Source: Bolinopsis microptera
Lineage: Eukaryota; Ctenophora; Tentaculata; Lobata; Bolinopsidae
Assembly: GCF_026151205.1 (NCBI RefSeq)
Contig: NC_087076.1
Span: 12,881,675-12,945,674 of the forward strand
Direction of reading: 5' to 3'
Length of the DNA: 64,000 nt
Under the pieces are notes generated by a model. The model saw only the letters and a program-made list of their open reading frames with translations. It searched no databases and was not told the DNA's origin. The translations under genes were made by a program, and so were the position numbers. Shown here piece by piece: positions 26,056 through 36,900 of the stretch (position 1 is the stretch's first letter; each line of letters begins with the position of its first letter).

Positions 26056-26127
26056 ATGAATGGTATCTCCAATAAAGGGACACGTGTGTCTTTTAGAAAA
26101 AGCACTGTAGCGATCTCGAATCATAAG
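26056..26127 (+). CDS. Candidate alternative first exon, 24 codons, RVS motif
   Basis: ATG (context AAACATGA) opens MNGISNKGTRVSFRKSTVAI and ends AATCATAAG|GTAAGA in phase 0. It is basic, with an RVS motif and FRKS text. A GC-rich CACGTG patch lies upstream at 25285-25350. Same structure as the other candidates: short, hydrophilic, phase 0, strong donor. Confidence 0.45.
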
Positions 26128-26555
26128 GTAAGATCGTTAGCTCAATTTGAACGTAGGTCAGCTGCTTGAGTACTTGTGAATTTGTTTATTTGACGTAGTA
26201 TAACTTTGTTAAATCATTTGTATTGACGTATATTAAACTTATTAACATGGTTGCTTCTTGTAACAATCAGCTTCATAACACTAGTGGTAAAAACTTGAGA
26301 AGTCACCATTAAACCTTAGAACTTCTTAATTACTTTAATTAAGTTTAGACAACTGGATTAAAAGTTATCCAAAAAGAACATCCTCGCCAGTCGCCAGACT
26401 TTTGAAACACCCTTTAATACCAAATAAATTTAATATGCTCCAAGTGAATCCCAACATACTTAAAGCATTGACAACACTTAAGCTCTTGTGATCTGCACTA
26501 GCTGAAAAACAGCTAAACCCGCTGCCAATGAACCATAAAACCCCCGATCTGCCCT

Positions 26556-26640
26556 GTTACCCTGGTAACACGTTGCCCTGGTAACACGTGTGAGTACACG
26601 TGAAGACCACGTGATACTTGGGAACGTGGTTCTACCAATC
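26556..26640. promoter_or_regulatory. Tandem RFX-type X-boxes with CACGTG cluster
   Basis: GTTACCCTGGTAAC (26556-26569) and GTTGCCCTGGTAAC (26572-26585) are two adjacent 14-bp imperfect palindromes matching the X-box bound by RFX factors (consensus near GTTRCCATGGYAAC). They are followed by CACGTG or ACACGTG motifs near 26587, 26597 and 26608. The next candidate first exon starts at 26941, about 350 bp downstream. In animals X-boxes mark genes of ciliated and sensory cells; this use here is inference. Confidence 0.55.
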
Positions 26641-26940
26641 TACTGTAATCCTAACACAGGATAACACACATGGGATAGCTGCAGGCCACATAGGGCAGTG
26701 TCCTCAGCTGTTCTTCTAGAATCTGGTGTTCCTGTAACAAATAGTATTGAATAATAGTAATTAAAGAGTCATAAATATGTGGCACCATTTTAGCACTTTA
26801 CAAGAACTTTATTAGATCGTGTTTTACTTGGGGCACTCGAAAGTTAGCTATTTAAAAACTCACTATAAACCAAGCCGCCACGACTCTTGAAACGTACAAG
26901 CTTGATTCATTCTTTGTTTTTTGTGTAAATATTATAGTTA

Positions 26941-26970
26941 ATGCCGTTCCATAAACTCACAGTTAAAAAG
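26941..26970 (+). CDS. Candidate alternative first exon, 10 codons
   Basis: ATG opens MPFHKLTVKK and ends at AAG|GTAAGA in phase 0. It is short and basic, like the neighbouring candidates, and lies just downstream of a pair of X-boxes. Its brevity keeps confidence low. Confidence 0.35.
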
Positions 26971-27629
26971 GTAAGACTTATAATTTTCACACGCAGAATA
27001 TGATATGTATATATTTCTGCTAGACGTAATTATTATTAAAACAATGTGAATGATATACGGTAATTGTAGATTGTTTTACTTCACAATAAAGCGTTCATTC
27101 TGAAATCATACAAAGATGTTAAGTTACAATGTGCAACTTAGAGAGCTTTTCATCAAATAGTTCTGAAGATGGGTCATGCTTGTTAATTGATTTAGCAAGC
27201 ATGCATTTAGATGCTTCTATGCCTGACCCCTAAGGCCATGTCAGAGGTGAACTGTGAAGTGGTGAGGTGGCGAGTGGGGGTCCTGTAATCAACACGATAC
27301 ACTTCTGGGTTATGTTAAACATGTTAAACATGCTAGTTTTGATGTTGCCCCCTAGTAATTGATGTTGATAGTCGGCAATAATTTATTTCCGCATATTTTC
27401 AATTGCCTATTCAGCAATCTTTCTTAAATACAGATTATCAGTAGATGGATTTAAAGGATTTATAATATGCCGATATGCACCACCATGACTGCCCGCTTAT
27501 TTTTATCGGATATTTAGTCGTTATTTGGGGATAATTTGATACCGAGAGATTAACGGTTACCAGTACCGTTTCTTCTTGCTACAAACTTCATCGTTTCTAG
27601 CACGCCTTATCGCTTGTATTTGTAATCAG

Positions 27630-27751
27630 GTATCAAATTTTCTGCCGCATCTGTTTTAAGTTCGCTTTTCAAACCGGAAGATTTGTCCCTTAAAGCTGTT
27701 CTTGAAGATCTATTGCTGGAGCGCTCAGGCCATCTCATGTACTTCATCCCT
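27630..27751 (+). CDS. Orphan exon-like segment with good splice sites
   Basis: An acceptor (TTTGTAATCAG|G) and a consensus donor (CCT|GTAAGT) bound one open frame reading FSAASVLSSLFKPEDLSLKA followed by a Leu-rich amphipathic stretch ending HLMYFIP. It enters in phase 1 and leaves in phase 0, so it could feed the TRPM2-like exon at 34555, but it needs an upstream exon with a phase-1 donor, which I did not find. Alternatively an in-frame ATG five codons before the donor makes it another minimal first exon. No domain recognised. Confidence 0.35.
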
Positions 27752-28220
27752 GTAAGTTGGTGATCTCATGCTGTTTGTTTGTTTATAGAACCCGTCCCCA
27801 ATCTCGTATCGGAAAGTGACGAAACTCAATTCTGAGTGTGAATACGGGTGGTACCTGCAAGTGTGTTCAATAAGCATTTAGAGTTCTGTAAAACTGCAGT
27901 TACAATTATTGTGCTAGAGTATTTTTAGATGATCACATGTTAGGAACGTTTAAAACTTTAACTGTCATTTCACTGCCGACATTGTTCTCACTATCATTTT
28001 ATACTGTAAGACTTTGTCGTCAACCCTGATCATGTTCACAAACACTGATTGTATACACTGATTGTATATAAATATACACTGATTATGTACGCTGAACATA
28101 ATAAGGGTGATTCATCCTCAGTTTCCACAGTAGTCCCACTATTACCAGAACCTTATTCTCTTATCTCTTTAATGTGCTGTTCACTGTTAGTCCTGCTGAT
28201 CCTTGTTCCTGTGTTTGTAC

Positions 28221-28315
28221 TGCCGCAAAACTGCTGCAAAACTGCGGCAAATCTACAGCAGAACTGCTGCAAATCTACAGCAGAACTGCGGCAAATCTAC
28301 AGCAGAACTGCGGCA
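28221..28315. repeat. 22-bp tandem repeat
   Basis: Units of the form AAATCTACAGCAGAACTGCG follow each other about four times after a variant start (GCAAAACTGC). The ORFs crossing it owe their Cys/Gln-rich text to the repeat. Confidence 0.8.
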
Positions 28316-29003
28316 ACTGTTTTCTCTAGCAGTAGACAATTTGACACATGCCTCAAGTCTCAAGAGACCTCTGAAACGTGACAACAGATCTCACACACAG
28401 CATATTCGCAAGATTAATTAACTGCTCCCTATTACTGTACTGTTAATTAGATTTAAAATGTGGATATGTTCTACCAACAAATGTGAATTATGAACTTTAC
28501 TTCCTGGTAAACCGTTACCGACCCTTGTGTTTAAGGGTTCTATCTCGGACTTCACTTGTATTGATTAAGGAGGGGGTTCACTCGTATTGATTACCGTTGA
28601 AAACACTTGTTGGGGGAGGAGTTGTTGTGTTTTGATCTGTGCTTTATTCAAGCTATCTGGTATCAAGCTTCATGATTTTTGCCAAGTTGGTTTGGTATTA
28701 AGTTCAAACCTTTTTACTTAGTAAACTCTGATAAACCAGTAGTAAAACGCATTGTTCATGCACTACAAAACGTTTTTAAATATACTAATATAACACATGA
28801 AGTCTGATTAATCGATTTTTCAACAATTTAAGAAAATAAGACCAAACTAGCATTTTCTCCCAGAAAAATATTATTTTTACCAGAATCCTCATTCCTCATC
28901 TACAATCACTCACATTATTTTTATGTTTTTTCTTTATACTTTTTATATTTTTTTATCACTCTTATTCGTGTAAATGTAAATGTCCAGATATAAGCCAGAG
29001 GTT

Positions 29004-29583
29004 GCCAACAGTTGTGAGCTAAGCGAGGATGTAGCCTACAACTCTAACTCTGTACCAGTTGTGAGCTAAGCGAGGATGTAGCCTACAACTCTAACTCTGT
29101 ACCAGTTGTGAGCTAAGCGAGGATGTAGCCTACAACTCTAACTCTGTACCAGTTGTGAGCTAAGCGAGGATGTTAGCCTACAACTCTAACTCTGTACCAG
29201 TTGTGAGCTAAGCGAGGATGTAGCCTACAACTCTAACTCTGTACCAGTTGTGAGCTAAGCGAGGATGTAGCCTACAACTCTAACTCTGTACCAGTTGTGA
29301 GCTAAGCGAGGATGTAGCCTACAACTCTAACTCTGTACCAGTTGTGAGCTAAGCGAGGATGTAGCCTACAACTCTAACTCTGTACCAGTTGTGAGCTAAG
29401 CGAGGATGTAGCCTACAACTCTAACTCTGTACCAGTTGTGAGCTAAGCAAGGATGTAGCCTACAACTCTAACTCTGTACCAGTTGTGAGCTAAGCGAGGA
29501 TGTAGCCTACAACTCTAACTCTGTACCAGTTGTGAGCTAAGCGAGGATGTAGCCTACAACTCTAACTCTGTACCAGTTGTCTG
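29004..29583. repeat. 47-bp tandem array, 12 copies, derived from a gene's 3' end
   Basis: GTTGTGAGCTAAGCGAGGAT recurs 12 times every 47 bp (one copy has a 1-bp insertion, one has GCAAGG for GCGAGG). The last unit overlaps the end of the minus-strand CDS at 29537: read on the minus strand every unit encodes the same terminal YRVRVVGYILA plus stop and a few 3' bases. The array is therefore an amplification of the terminal coding sequence and stop codon, not an independent satellite. It is not a CRISPR: there are no unique spacers. Confidence 0.9.
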
Positions 29584-30166
29584 GTCCGCCTGACTGTGTA
29601 CTGATAGTCACTTTTAACTGCATCTTGTTGGAGATGGAGCTATCCCAAGGGACCATGACTTCGTTGTAGAAAGAGTTTGCGTAAACTTGATAATGCTTGT
29701 TTTCAATTTTCGTCACACCCCCCTCTTCGTTTCCCTCCTGTTGGATTTCTCCATAAAGGTAGGCGTGACCGGCTTTGTTGTTAAATAAACAGTAAACTTG
29801 AACTATCAGTGCTCGGGTATTGTTGGGTAGGGGAACTGGGAGGGTCTCAACATAAGTAGGAGTTGCTCCCTCTAGGGCCAGTTTCTCTAAATTCGGGAAG
29901 ATTATCTGAGTCCGTTTTAGGGTCCAAGGCTTGCTGTCCAGGACTTGCTGCATGGTACATTTTACCATTTCTTCAGCTGTCTCGAGTCCTGCTTCCAGCT
30001 CGACTTGGTTGGCAGTTAAGTCAGCCACTTGACCATTCAGTCGGTTTACAAGTGATTCCAACTTTGCAATTCTAACTTCGTTGTCCCAACCGGTTCTTGC
30101 AGGACAATCTCCAGCTGTCTTGTAGACTACCACACAGAGATAAAGTAGCAAAACCTTCAGATTCAT
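29537..30166 (-). CDS. Small secreted coiled-coil protein with a beta-rich C-terminal domain (209 aa)
   Basis: The frame is open up to 30238, but the Met at 30164-30166 starts a clean signal peptide (MNLKVLLLYLCVVVYKTAG) and is preferred. After a short Cys-containing stretch, residues ~30-75 form a heptad-like coiled coil (IAKLESLVNRLNGQVADL). From about residue 85 to the end the chain has alternating hydrophobic residues typical of a beta-sandwich, with RALIVQVYCLF and MQLKVTIST, ending WYRVRVVGYILA. The architecture (signal, coiled coil, jelly-roll-like domain) recalls C1q-like or lectin-like secreted proteins, but I see no diagnostic motif and do not assign a family. Single exon. Its terminal codons are amplified downstream into a 47-bp array. 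It lies opposite to, and between, candidate TRPM first exons. Confidence 0.75.
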   Translation of the reverse strand: MNLKVLLLYLCVVVYKTAGDCPARTGWDNEVRIAKLESLVNRLNGQVADLTANQVELEAGLETAEEMVKCTMQQVLDSKPWTLKRTQIIFPNLEKLALEGATPTYVETLPVPLPNNTRALIVQVYCLFNNKAGHAYLYGEIQQEGNEEGGVTKIENKHYQVYANSFYNEVMVPWDSSISNKMQLKVTISTQSGGPDNWYRVRVVGYILA

Positions 30167-31443
30167 ATCCTGAACAGTCGGACAAAATTGTTTTAGAAAA
30201 CATAATGCCTTCTTGAATAAAATTACAATTGTCACCAAGAAAATGTCCTCCCGAATTGATTAAAGCATGAAATTTGTCATAGTTTAGAAAAAACATCCTC
30301 TACGAATTGTCAAAAACAACAGTAAAGGTCTCTACCGCTTAGACCTGTGCAATAGTTCAGCTGAACTTGAAAATGTCATATTAAGCAGATGGTTGACAAT
30401 AGATTTATTAGCACTTACGCGAGGAACCTTTCTATGGTCTGACTCAAAGTCTTATTTAGTTTTACAAGTGACATCTAGCTTTTAAAATTAACTATTGTAT
30501 TTGTCTGACTACTCTCTTTAAACTGCTAATTAGCCGCCTAATTAGCCGCCCACTAAACATCTGGTCACGTTATTATATTCTGGCCTGAGAGTTCGTCAAT
30601 GAGTTACTATCATGATGTAGAAGCAATGGGTGGTCTTGGGAATACTTAATCAAAAGTGTCACAATTAGGAGCAGTTAGTAATCAGCCGAGGGGATATGGG
30701 GAGGGGGGGGGGGGTGGGGGTTTAAATGATTGTTTTATTTCGGTTGATTATGGAGGAGGAGGAAGAGGTATTAAAATTACCAAAACATTGATTACGTAAT
30801 ATGTGGACGACCCCTAAGGATACATTAGCTAACAGTGGTCTCGGTAAAATGTTTTGGGTGATTAGGAAATTCGATATGTCGTTTAACGTATCAAAAGTTT
30901 GAATATTAACACCTTTTAGTCATGTTAATTAACGTATCGTTGATGCCCATAGAAACCATAACTTATCGTCGGTCAGCAGTTTTGTCTGAAGTTTGTCATA
31001 AGTTTCTGGTTTTGTATTGAACATATTGTACAATAAAACCAGCATAGTTGTGGTCCTTCGAGGTCATTCCAATAGCTTTCTTAGGATTCCAGTTATAATT
31101 TCACAAACATGCTAAAATAAAAGAAGCTTCACTATACTATAGAAATGTAGCAGGATATGTTTGTAGGTCGACTCATGTAAACCAAATATATCTTTGCCGC
31201 ATAGTAGCGGGGTAGTAAATACTGTGTTTCGTTTCGTTCTTTGAAGTATCACTCCTGCATCTCTTAAATAAAATAGGGTCAAACTTACGGGTAACTTACG
31301 GGTAACTTACGGGTAACTTACGGCGTCTTTCAGAGATTGACAGGGTCTCCCGTGAACTCACTTCATTGAACATTTTAGAGTACATTTGAAAAGTTAAGTC
31401 TTGGTGACTTAGGAGGCTGGGGTTGATCATTTAAAAGAAATGT

Positions 31444-31501
31444 TTTTCTGATTTACCAAAACGTTTGCTATATATAGCAAAAGTTTTGGTAAATCAGAAA
31501 A
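31444..31501. repeat. Hairpin, ~27-bp arms
   Basis: TTTTCTGATTTACCAAAAC at the left is complementary to GTTTTGGTAAATCAGAAAA at the right, with TTTGCTATATATAGCAAA between. Nearly perfect and loop-free, like the palindrome at 23553. Confidence 0.85.
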
Positions 31502-33535
31502 TATATATCAGTTATATATAACTTCAGCACCAAGCGTCTCTTAACCAGAAAAAATCTTACTTTTCGGTATTGCAAGTCTTAATCTACAAAGAATGCCGAA
31601 AAGTCAGCCAGTTCTCTAACAAAGTCAGCCAGTTCTCAAGCGAATTCCGCCAGACTTCACAATAGACACAAGTCTGCTCATTGTATAAAATAATTTGCTT
31701 TAAAGTTAGGACCCTCCTTTTAAGAAATATTTAGAGGGCAGGCACAAGCAAAAATCGACACAAAACAATTTTGTAAAACAATAACAGGAGTTGAGGTATG
31801 TTAAAAAGTGGAGCAAATATCAACGAAGAAGAAGTGCCTCAAGTTGTTGTTTGAATACTCAACAACACCTTATACAATATGTCGCTTGTATGATATATTA
31901 TAATGCACATTATATAGTAGTTTGCCACTACTTTATTTTTTGCTCTTTAACCAGTTTACCTTGGAAGTACTTGAAGTTTGTGGTGTAGAATTATACGTTT
32001 TCATGTGCAAGAATATCTAAGATCTAGATCTAGTTAGCTTGCACAGTTGATACTTTAAATGCTTATTCCATATCATCAACAAAACTGGACTTCAAAATAG
32101 TGTTTTTGTGTTTTCAATCATGTTTCCATTTACACCAATCTTTCCGAATCGGCCTCCTAATGGAACTCGTTATAACTCTTTAAGGCTCTATTTACCTAAT
32201 TAAGAAGAGAGTGGAGATTCGATGGAATTCGTTAATTGGTTATAATTTCAACACGGAACACAGGCAAAAACACTGAAACAGAAACTGTGTAGTTTCAGAG
32301 GTCTGTGATCACATTGTTTAATTGTACCTTTGTTGCTCGTTTCTTAAGTTTGATCCCTGCTTGTTCCAAAGGGATACAGTTAAACCTTGATTTACCGCAA
32401 ACCCCAATTTAGCGCGGGTTTTTGCTTTCCCCAAAGTCCGCGGTAAATCGGGGTTTTACTGTATGTATACTTACATAGCGGGCTTTCTTATACGTATCCT
32501 GTGAATACTTATTTGACAAAGGAGTTTTAAATTTATTTATAACCTAGCATTAGAAGCCGTAATAAGAAATGAGGATACATACCGAATAGTGAATATCCAT
32601 GATAGCCATTGACATACCTCGGTTCTCCATATAGATCTGTCGATTTCTCAACCCAAATTTTATCCCCACGTCTGTCTGAGGGGAGAGAGGGCCGAGGGGG
32701 TAACATTGAGTCAGACTGGAGATCCGTTTGTCTATCTATAAAGTGTTAACAGTTAACACTAGGGACTCTAGAAACCATACCTTCACACCTCTATATCTAT
32801 TGTTGGTCCCTACAATTAGCTATATCACATTGTACTTCATTACTTGTTTCGTATCTCCAACTAGTGTATAACAATATAACAGGTGTTTGAAACTGAGAAG
32901 GGGGGGGGGGGGGGGGGGGGGGGGGAGCTGACTGCTGATTGGGTGTGTATGGTCTAAGATATACCCTCTGATTTTGTAATCTGATAGATTGTCCCTGGCT
33001 CATGACACTGTTCTGATATGTCTCTGATTAAATTTGCCTAATTTACACCCCGTAATGTATAATTTCATTTTCGTTCAGTTTTCTTAGTTGGATCTACTTT
33101 CCCTTTAGGTCTGCGATAGGTACATTATGTACTGTGTATTCTTTTTTCGTTTAACTTCAAACACCAATGGCGTCATCTACATTCTACTGAATTTCGCTCG
33201 CAATAACTGTTACTTAAAGGGCTTCCAGTTTCCACTCAGCTGTGCTGTGCTCGTATTTTTTACTTCTCAACTCATTAAGTGTATCAGTTTACAAAGTGTT
33301 ATATTTGTATCTTTTTTGGACCCGTAATCTTTGTTCTCACAACAAAACTAGATCCTTTACACAAATTTGTATAACCATAGTTTATTTAATTTGCATTGTA
33401 TAAGTATCCTAGCAATTCATTTTCCTCGGCGACAAACGTTTTTTCAAAAACAAATTGACCCTATCACAACTTCTTTATGATTTTAAGTCAGTTAGGCTAA
33501 AATCCATCTAAAAAACACACTCTACAGCTGATATC

Positions 33536-33660
33536 GGCGAGCACTTCCTCGTGCCGTGTAGCATTGTGGAAGCGCGCAATACCACGTGCAAACAAAGACA
33601 AGTCACATGTCCTTGACCAGGCGGAACAAAACGCCGTTTAGGATAGGAGGGTCCGATGCG
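33536..33660. promoter_or_regulatory. Promoter-like patch upstream of the proximal TRPM first exon
   Basis: A locally GC-richer patch with CCACGTGC, GTCACATG and GCGCGC-type motifs lies 260-385 bp upstream of the ATG at 33921. A segment with an early ATG and a GTGAG donor follows (33656-33726) but ends in phase 2, so it may be 5' untranslated. Promoter role is inferred from position and composition. Confidence 0.35.
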
Positions 33661-33920
33661 CTTGTTTTCGGCACTTATAACATTACTTCCAGTTTCACTA
33701 AGTCAAGCTTCAAAGCTAAAAATATCGTGAGTTTGGCGAATTTTCTAGTTTAGATTTTAAGGAATTTATAATGTTGTGTTTAGAATATACAAATAATTGA
33801 CTAAATTGTTTGAGTTTAAGAAAATCAATATTGCGCTATCGCGAAATAAATAACGCCTCGACGAGACTGGATACCGATAACGCCATTGGTAGTTGAATTC
33901 TAGTTTTTATTTTTAGTGAT

Positions 33921-36900
33921 ATGCCATTGAATCCTGATAGGCTTTCTTTTGGATCCTCTTTTAAGGGTCAGTCTAAGTCACGCAGAAAAAAAGAAAATGT
34001 AGTAAGTTTTTGGCATGTTGTTTCCTTAAGATTTTAGGTAATTTAATTTTAATAAATCTCAAAATCTGTTTCACAATACAATGCACCTCATGGTGATGAT
34101 ACTCGATAACTTCATTTGTCGTGAAATATCAAATCCACAATTTTACGAATTATTTTTACTAAAATGGGGATTAGTTCAAACGTGTGAATTACGGATCATC
34201 ACTACTATAAATACATCTTAACTTAAAGCTTTAAACGTTATTGGCTCAAGTTGTTGGCAATAGAGCAAGGTGGTAACTATAAGCACAGGGTGACTTTAAT
34301 GACTTAATGTGTTCTGACAGCTAATCAGTGTGCCAATCAGAGAATCAATAAAACATTGCCATGTCAGAATTACATCACCTCCCCAGGTTCTTCCTGATTT
34401 AATCTCACTGTACCTCTCAGTATTACGAGCTTTCATAATCCAGCTGGTTATAATCTAATAATCAGCTAGTGGACCACTTTTAAATAATATAAAATGTATG
34501 TCAGATATTTGTAATATTTGTAATATTTCTAATTCTAACAGCTCCTCGTTTCAGGAACGGAGGAATGGTTACTACATAACAGACACATTCTGCCGGAGAG
34601 AGTGCAACAAATTCGTTTCTAATTCCGCCACTGAAGAAAATACGTGAGTCAATAGTCACTACTAGTATTAATGAAATACCCAAAATCTTTTTGGGTTTTT
34701 CCACAAAACTAGAAGTTTGGGAACCATAAAAGTGAAATGAATCTAATTTTCTCATCCTCAAAAACTTAACCCAAACCTAAATCAGTTGCAAATGCGGTTT
34801 CCTGGACGACGAGCACTCGGAAGCGGCTCTGAGCTACAGACATATCCACACAGCAGACTGGGACCCAGCTGTGGACACTGTTACACTTCCAACCAACGCC
34901 TACGGAGAGATTGACTTCCTTCATGCTGACAATGACGTTCTGCCTCTGGTGAGTTCTCACTACAATTTGATATTACAATTTTAAAGTCAACTTTATTAGT
35001 ATTACCGAGATCCCATTAATTATCTGCGTATGAAAATATTAGTTATTATCACACTTTCGAGCCAAATTTGGCAGGAAAGCAGAATTGATATTGCATGCCC
35101 CGAAGGGGAGCACTGGCTCTCACCCGGGGGCATGAAATATCAATCAGTTGCTCAGAGAGTGCTCCATAGAAACGAGGAGCCCGCTCTCAGCAACTGATCT
35201 ACTACTGTAAGGTACTGATTTAAATAATGATTTAAATCAATAACCTGAAGTAGTCTACGACCTTAAATGCAATGGTCGGACAGAATTTACAGTTTGTTGC
35301 AAAATGTATACTTATACTAAAACTTAAAACATTTCCTTGCGTTTCAGATGCGTCAAGCGAAATAAAAACTTTCCTTGTTAAACTTCCTCCCAATGTTGAC
35401 TTTCTATTGTACTTCTTAGCCTAATAAGGCAGAGAACAGAATTTATATCACATGCCCCGATGAGGAGCATGACTGCCAGCTGCAGCGGCTCTCATCCAGG
35501 GGCATGAAATATCAATCAGTTGCTCAGAAAGTGCTCCACAGAAATGAGAAGCCCGCTCTCTGCATCTTATTTACCACTGTAAGGTACTGATCTAAATACA
35601 AATTTAAATCAATCACTTGATGTAGTCCAAGACCGCTAATGCAATGGTCGGAATCATTGCGAATCGATGGCAAAATTTATATTTATAATAGAACTTTAAA
35701 ATATTTCCTTGCGTTTGAGATGCGTCAAGCGAAATAGGCACTTTCCTTGTAAAACTTCCTCAAAATGTCGCCTTACTATTATACTTCTTAGCCTAATTTG
35801 GCAGAAAACAGAATTTATATCATATGCCCCAACGGTGATTGGTGAGCGCTGGTGGCAGCAGCTCTCACAGAGGGCATGCAATATCAATCAAACTTCTTCA
35901 AACTGATGATTGGCGCCGGGCGCGGCTCACATTACGTTTTCGAAGCTGTACTGAGACGGGTTAAAAATTAATTTAGAATCGAGCGCTATGACGTATATGA
36001 TATCAAATTCGAGAAGGACGCCAATTTCAGTTTTATAATTTAACTTATCAGCAGTGTGATGTTAAAGCGACCATACTGTGATTAAAATAGCGAGCTTTCC
36101 GTGCAATTAGAATCAGGCCATATTGTTTTTCGTAACTTTAATATAATTAGAAATTCTGACTTAGCTCATCACAGTTGAAATGTTTAAACAGAGTGGATTG
36201 TCACCAAACTTTAATCTATCCGTTCAAATTCTAATATGTAACAGTGATGGAGTTAGTCAGGCAACTGTTTACTAGGACTTATACTGTGGAACAACACCAC
36301 AACGAAGCGAAAATCCTTAATACCGTATCCATGATGAACGGAAATGTAACAGATTATTTTGTCAGATAGAGGCATAAAATTAGCAAATTTTAAATTCATA
36401 TATAATGCATATTGCATACGGTGCATAGAGGCAACGTTAATTCAAATTACAGAACTGCTCTTAAAGTAAATATTGATTAAACATTTTCTCTCGAATAGAT
36501 TTATTCAATAAATATAGGGACACGATAAAACAGGGTTTTTATATGGGACTTGAATAACAAATAAGCCGGAGACTTATAAATATCGCAACTTCGAAGTGCG
36601 ACACTGCAAATGAGAAACGAACATATATTGTAATCGATAAACAACTATATACTAACGAGACTGAGAGTGTGTGACGCTGATAAGACTTTGCGATAACATA
36701 TGGGACTTGAATAACAAATAAGCCGGAGACTTATAAATATCGCAACTTCGAAGTGCGACACTGCAAATGAGAAACGAACATATATTGTAATCGATAAACA
36801 ACTATATACTAACGAGACTGAGAGTGTGTGACGCTGATAAGACTTTGCGATAACATCAGTTAAGAGAAGTTGATAAGGTAATCATGTTCCGGGAGTGCGT

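Larger units (their letters stand above)
30239..33920. other. No recognised gene; homopolymer and hairpin repeats
   Basis: Contains a G-run at 30699-30719, four CTTACGGGTAA repeats at about 31286-31322, a hairpin at 31444-31501 and a 26-base G-run at 32900-32925 that accounts for the poly-Pro ORF on the minus strand. No coding region could be supported. Confidence 0.4.

Noticed and set aside
28049-28381. 110-aa Cys-rich ORF
   Set aside because: The Cys/Gln-rich part is the 22-bp tandem repeat; the rest has no domain and poor start context.
29004-29583. CRISPR-like regular array
   Set aside because: Units are contiguous with no unique spacers, and the context is eukaryotic; it is a tandem duplication of a gene end.
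34542-34554. Alternative acceptor 13 nt upstream of TRPM exon 2
   Set aside because: Changes the phase; only the AG at 34553-34554 keeps phase 0 and the conserved Cys-rich start.
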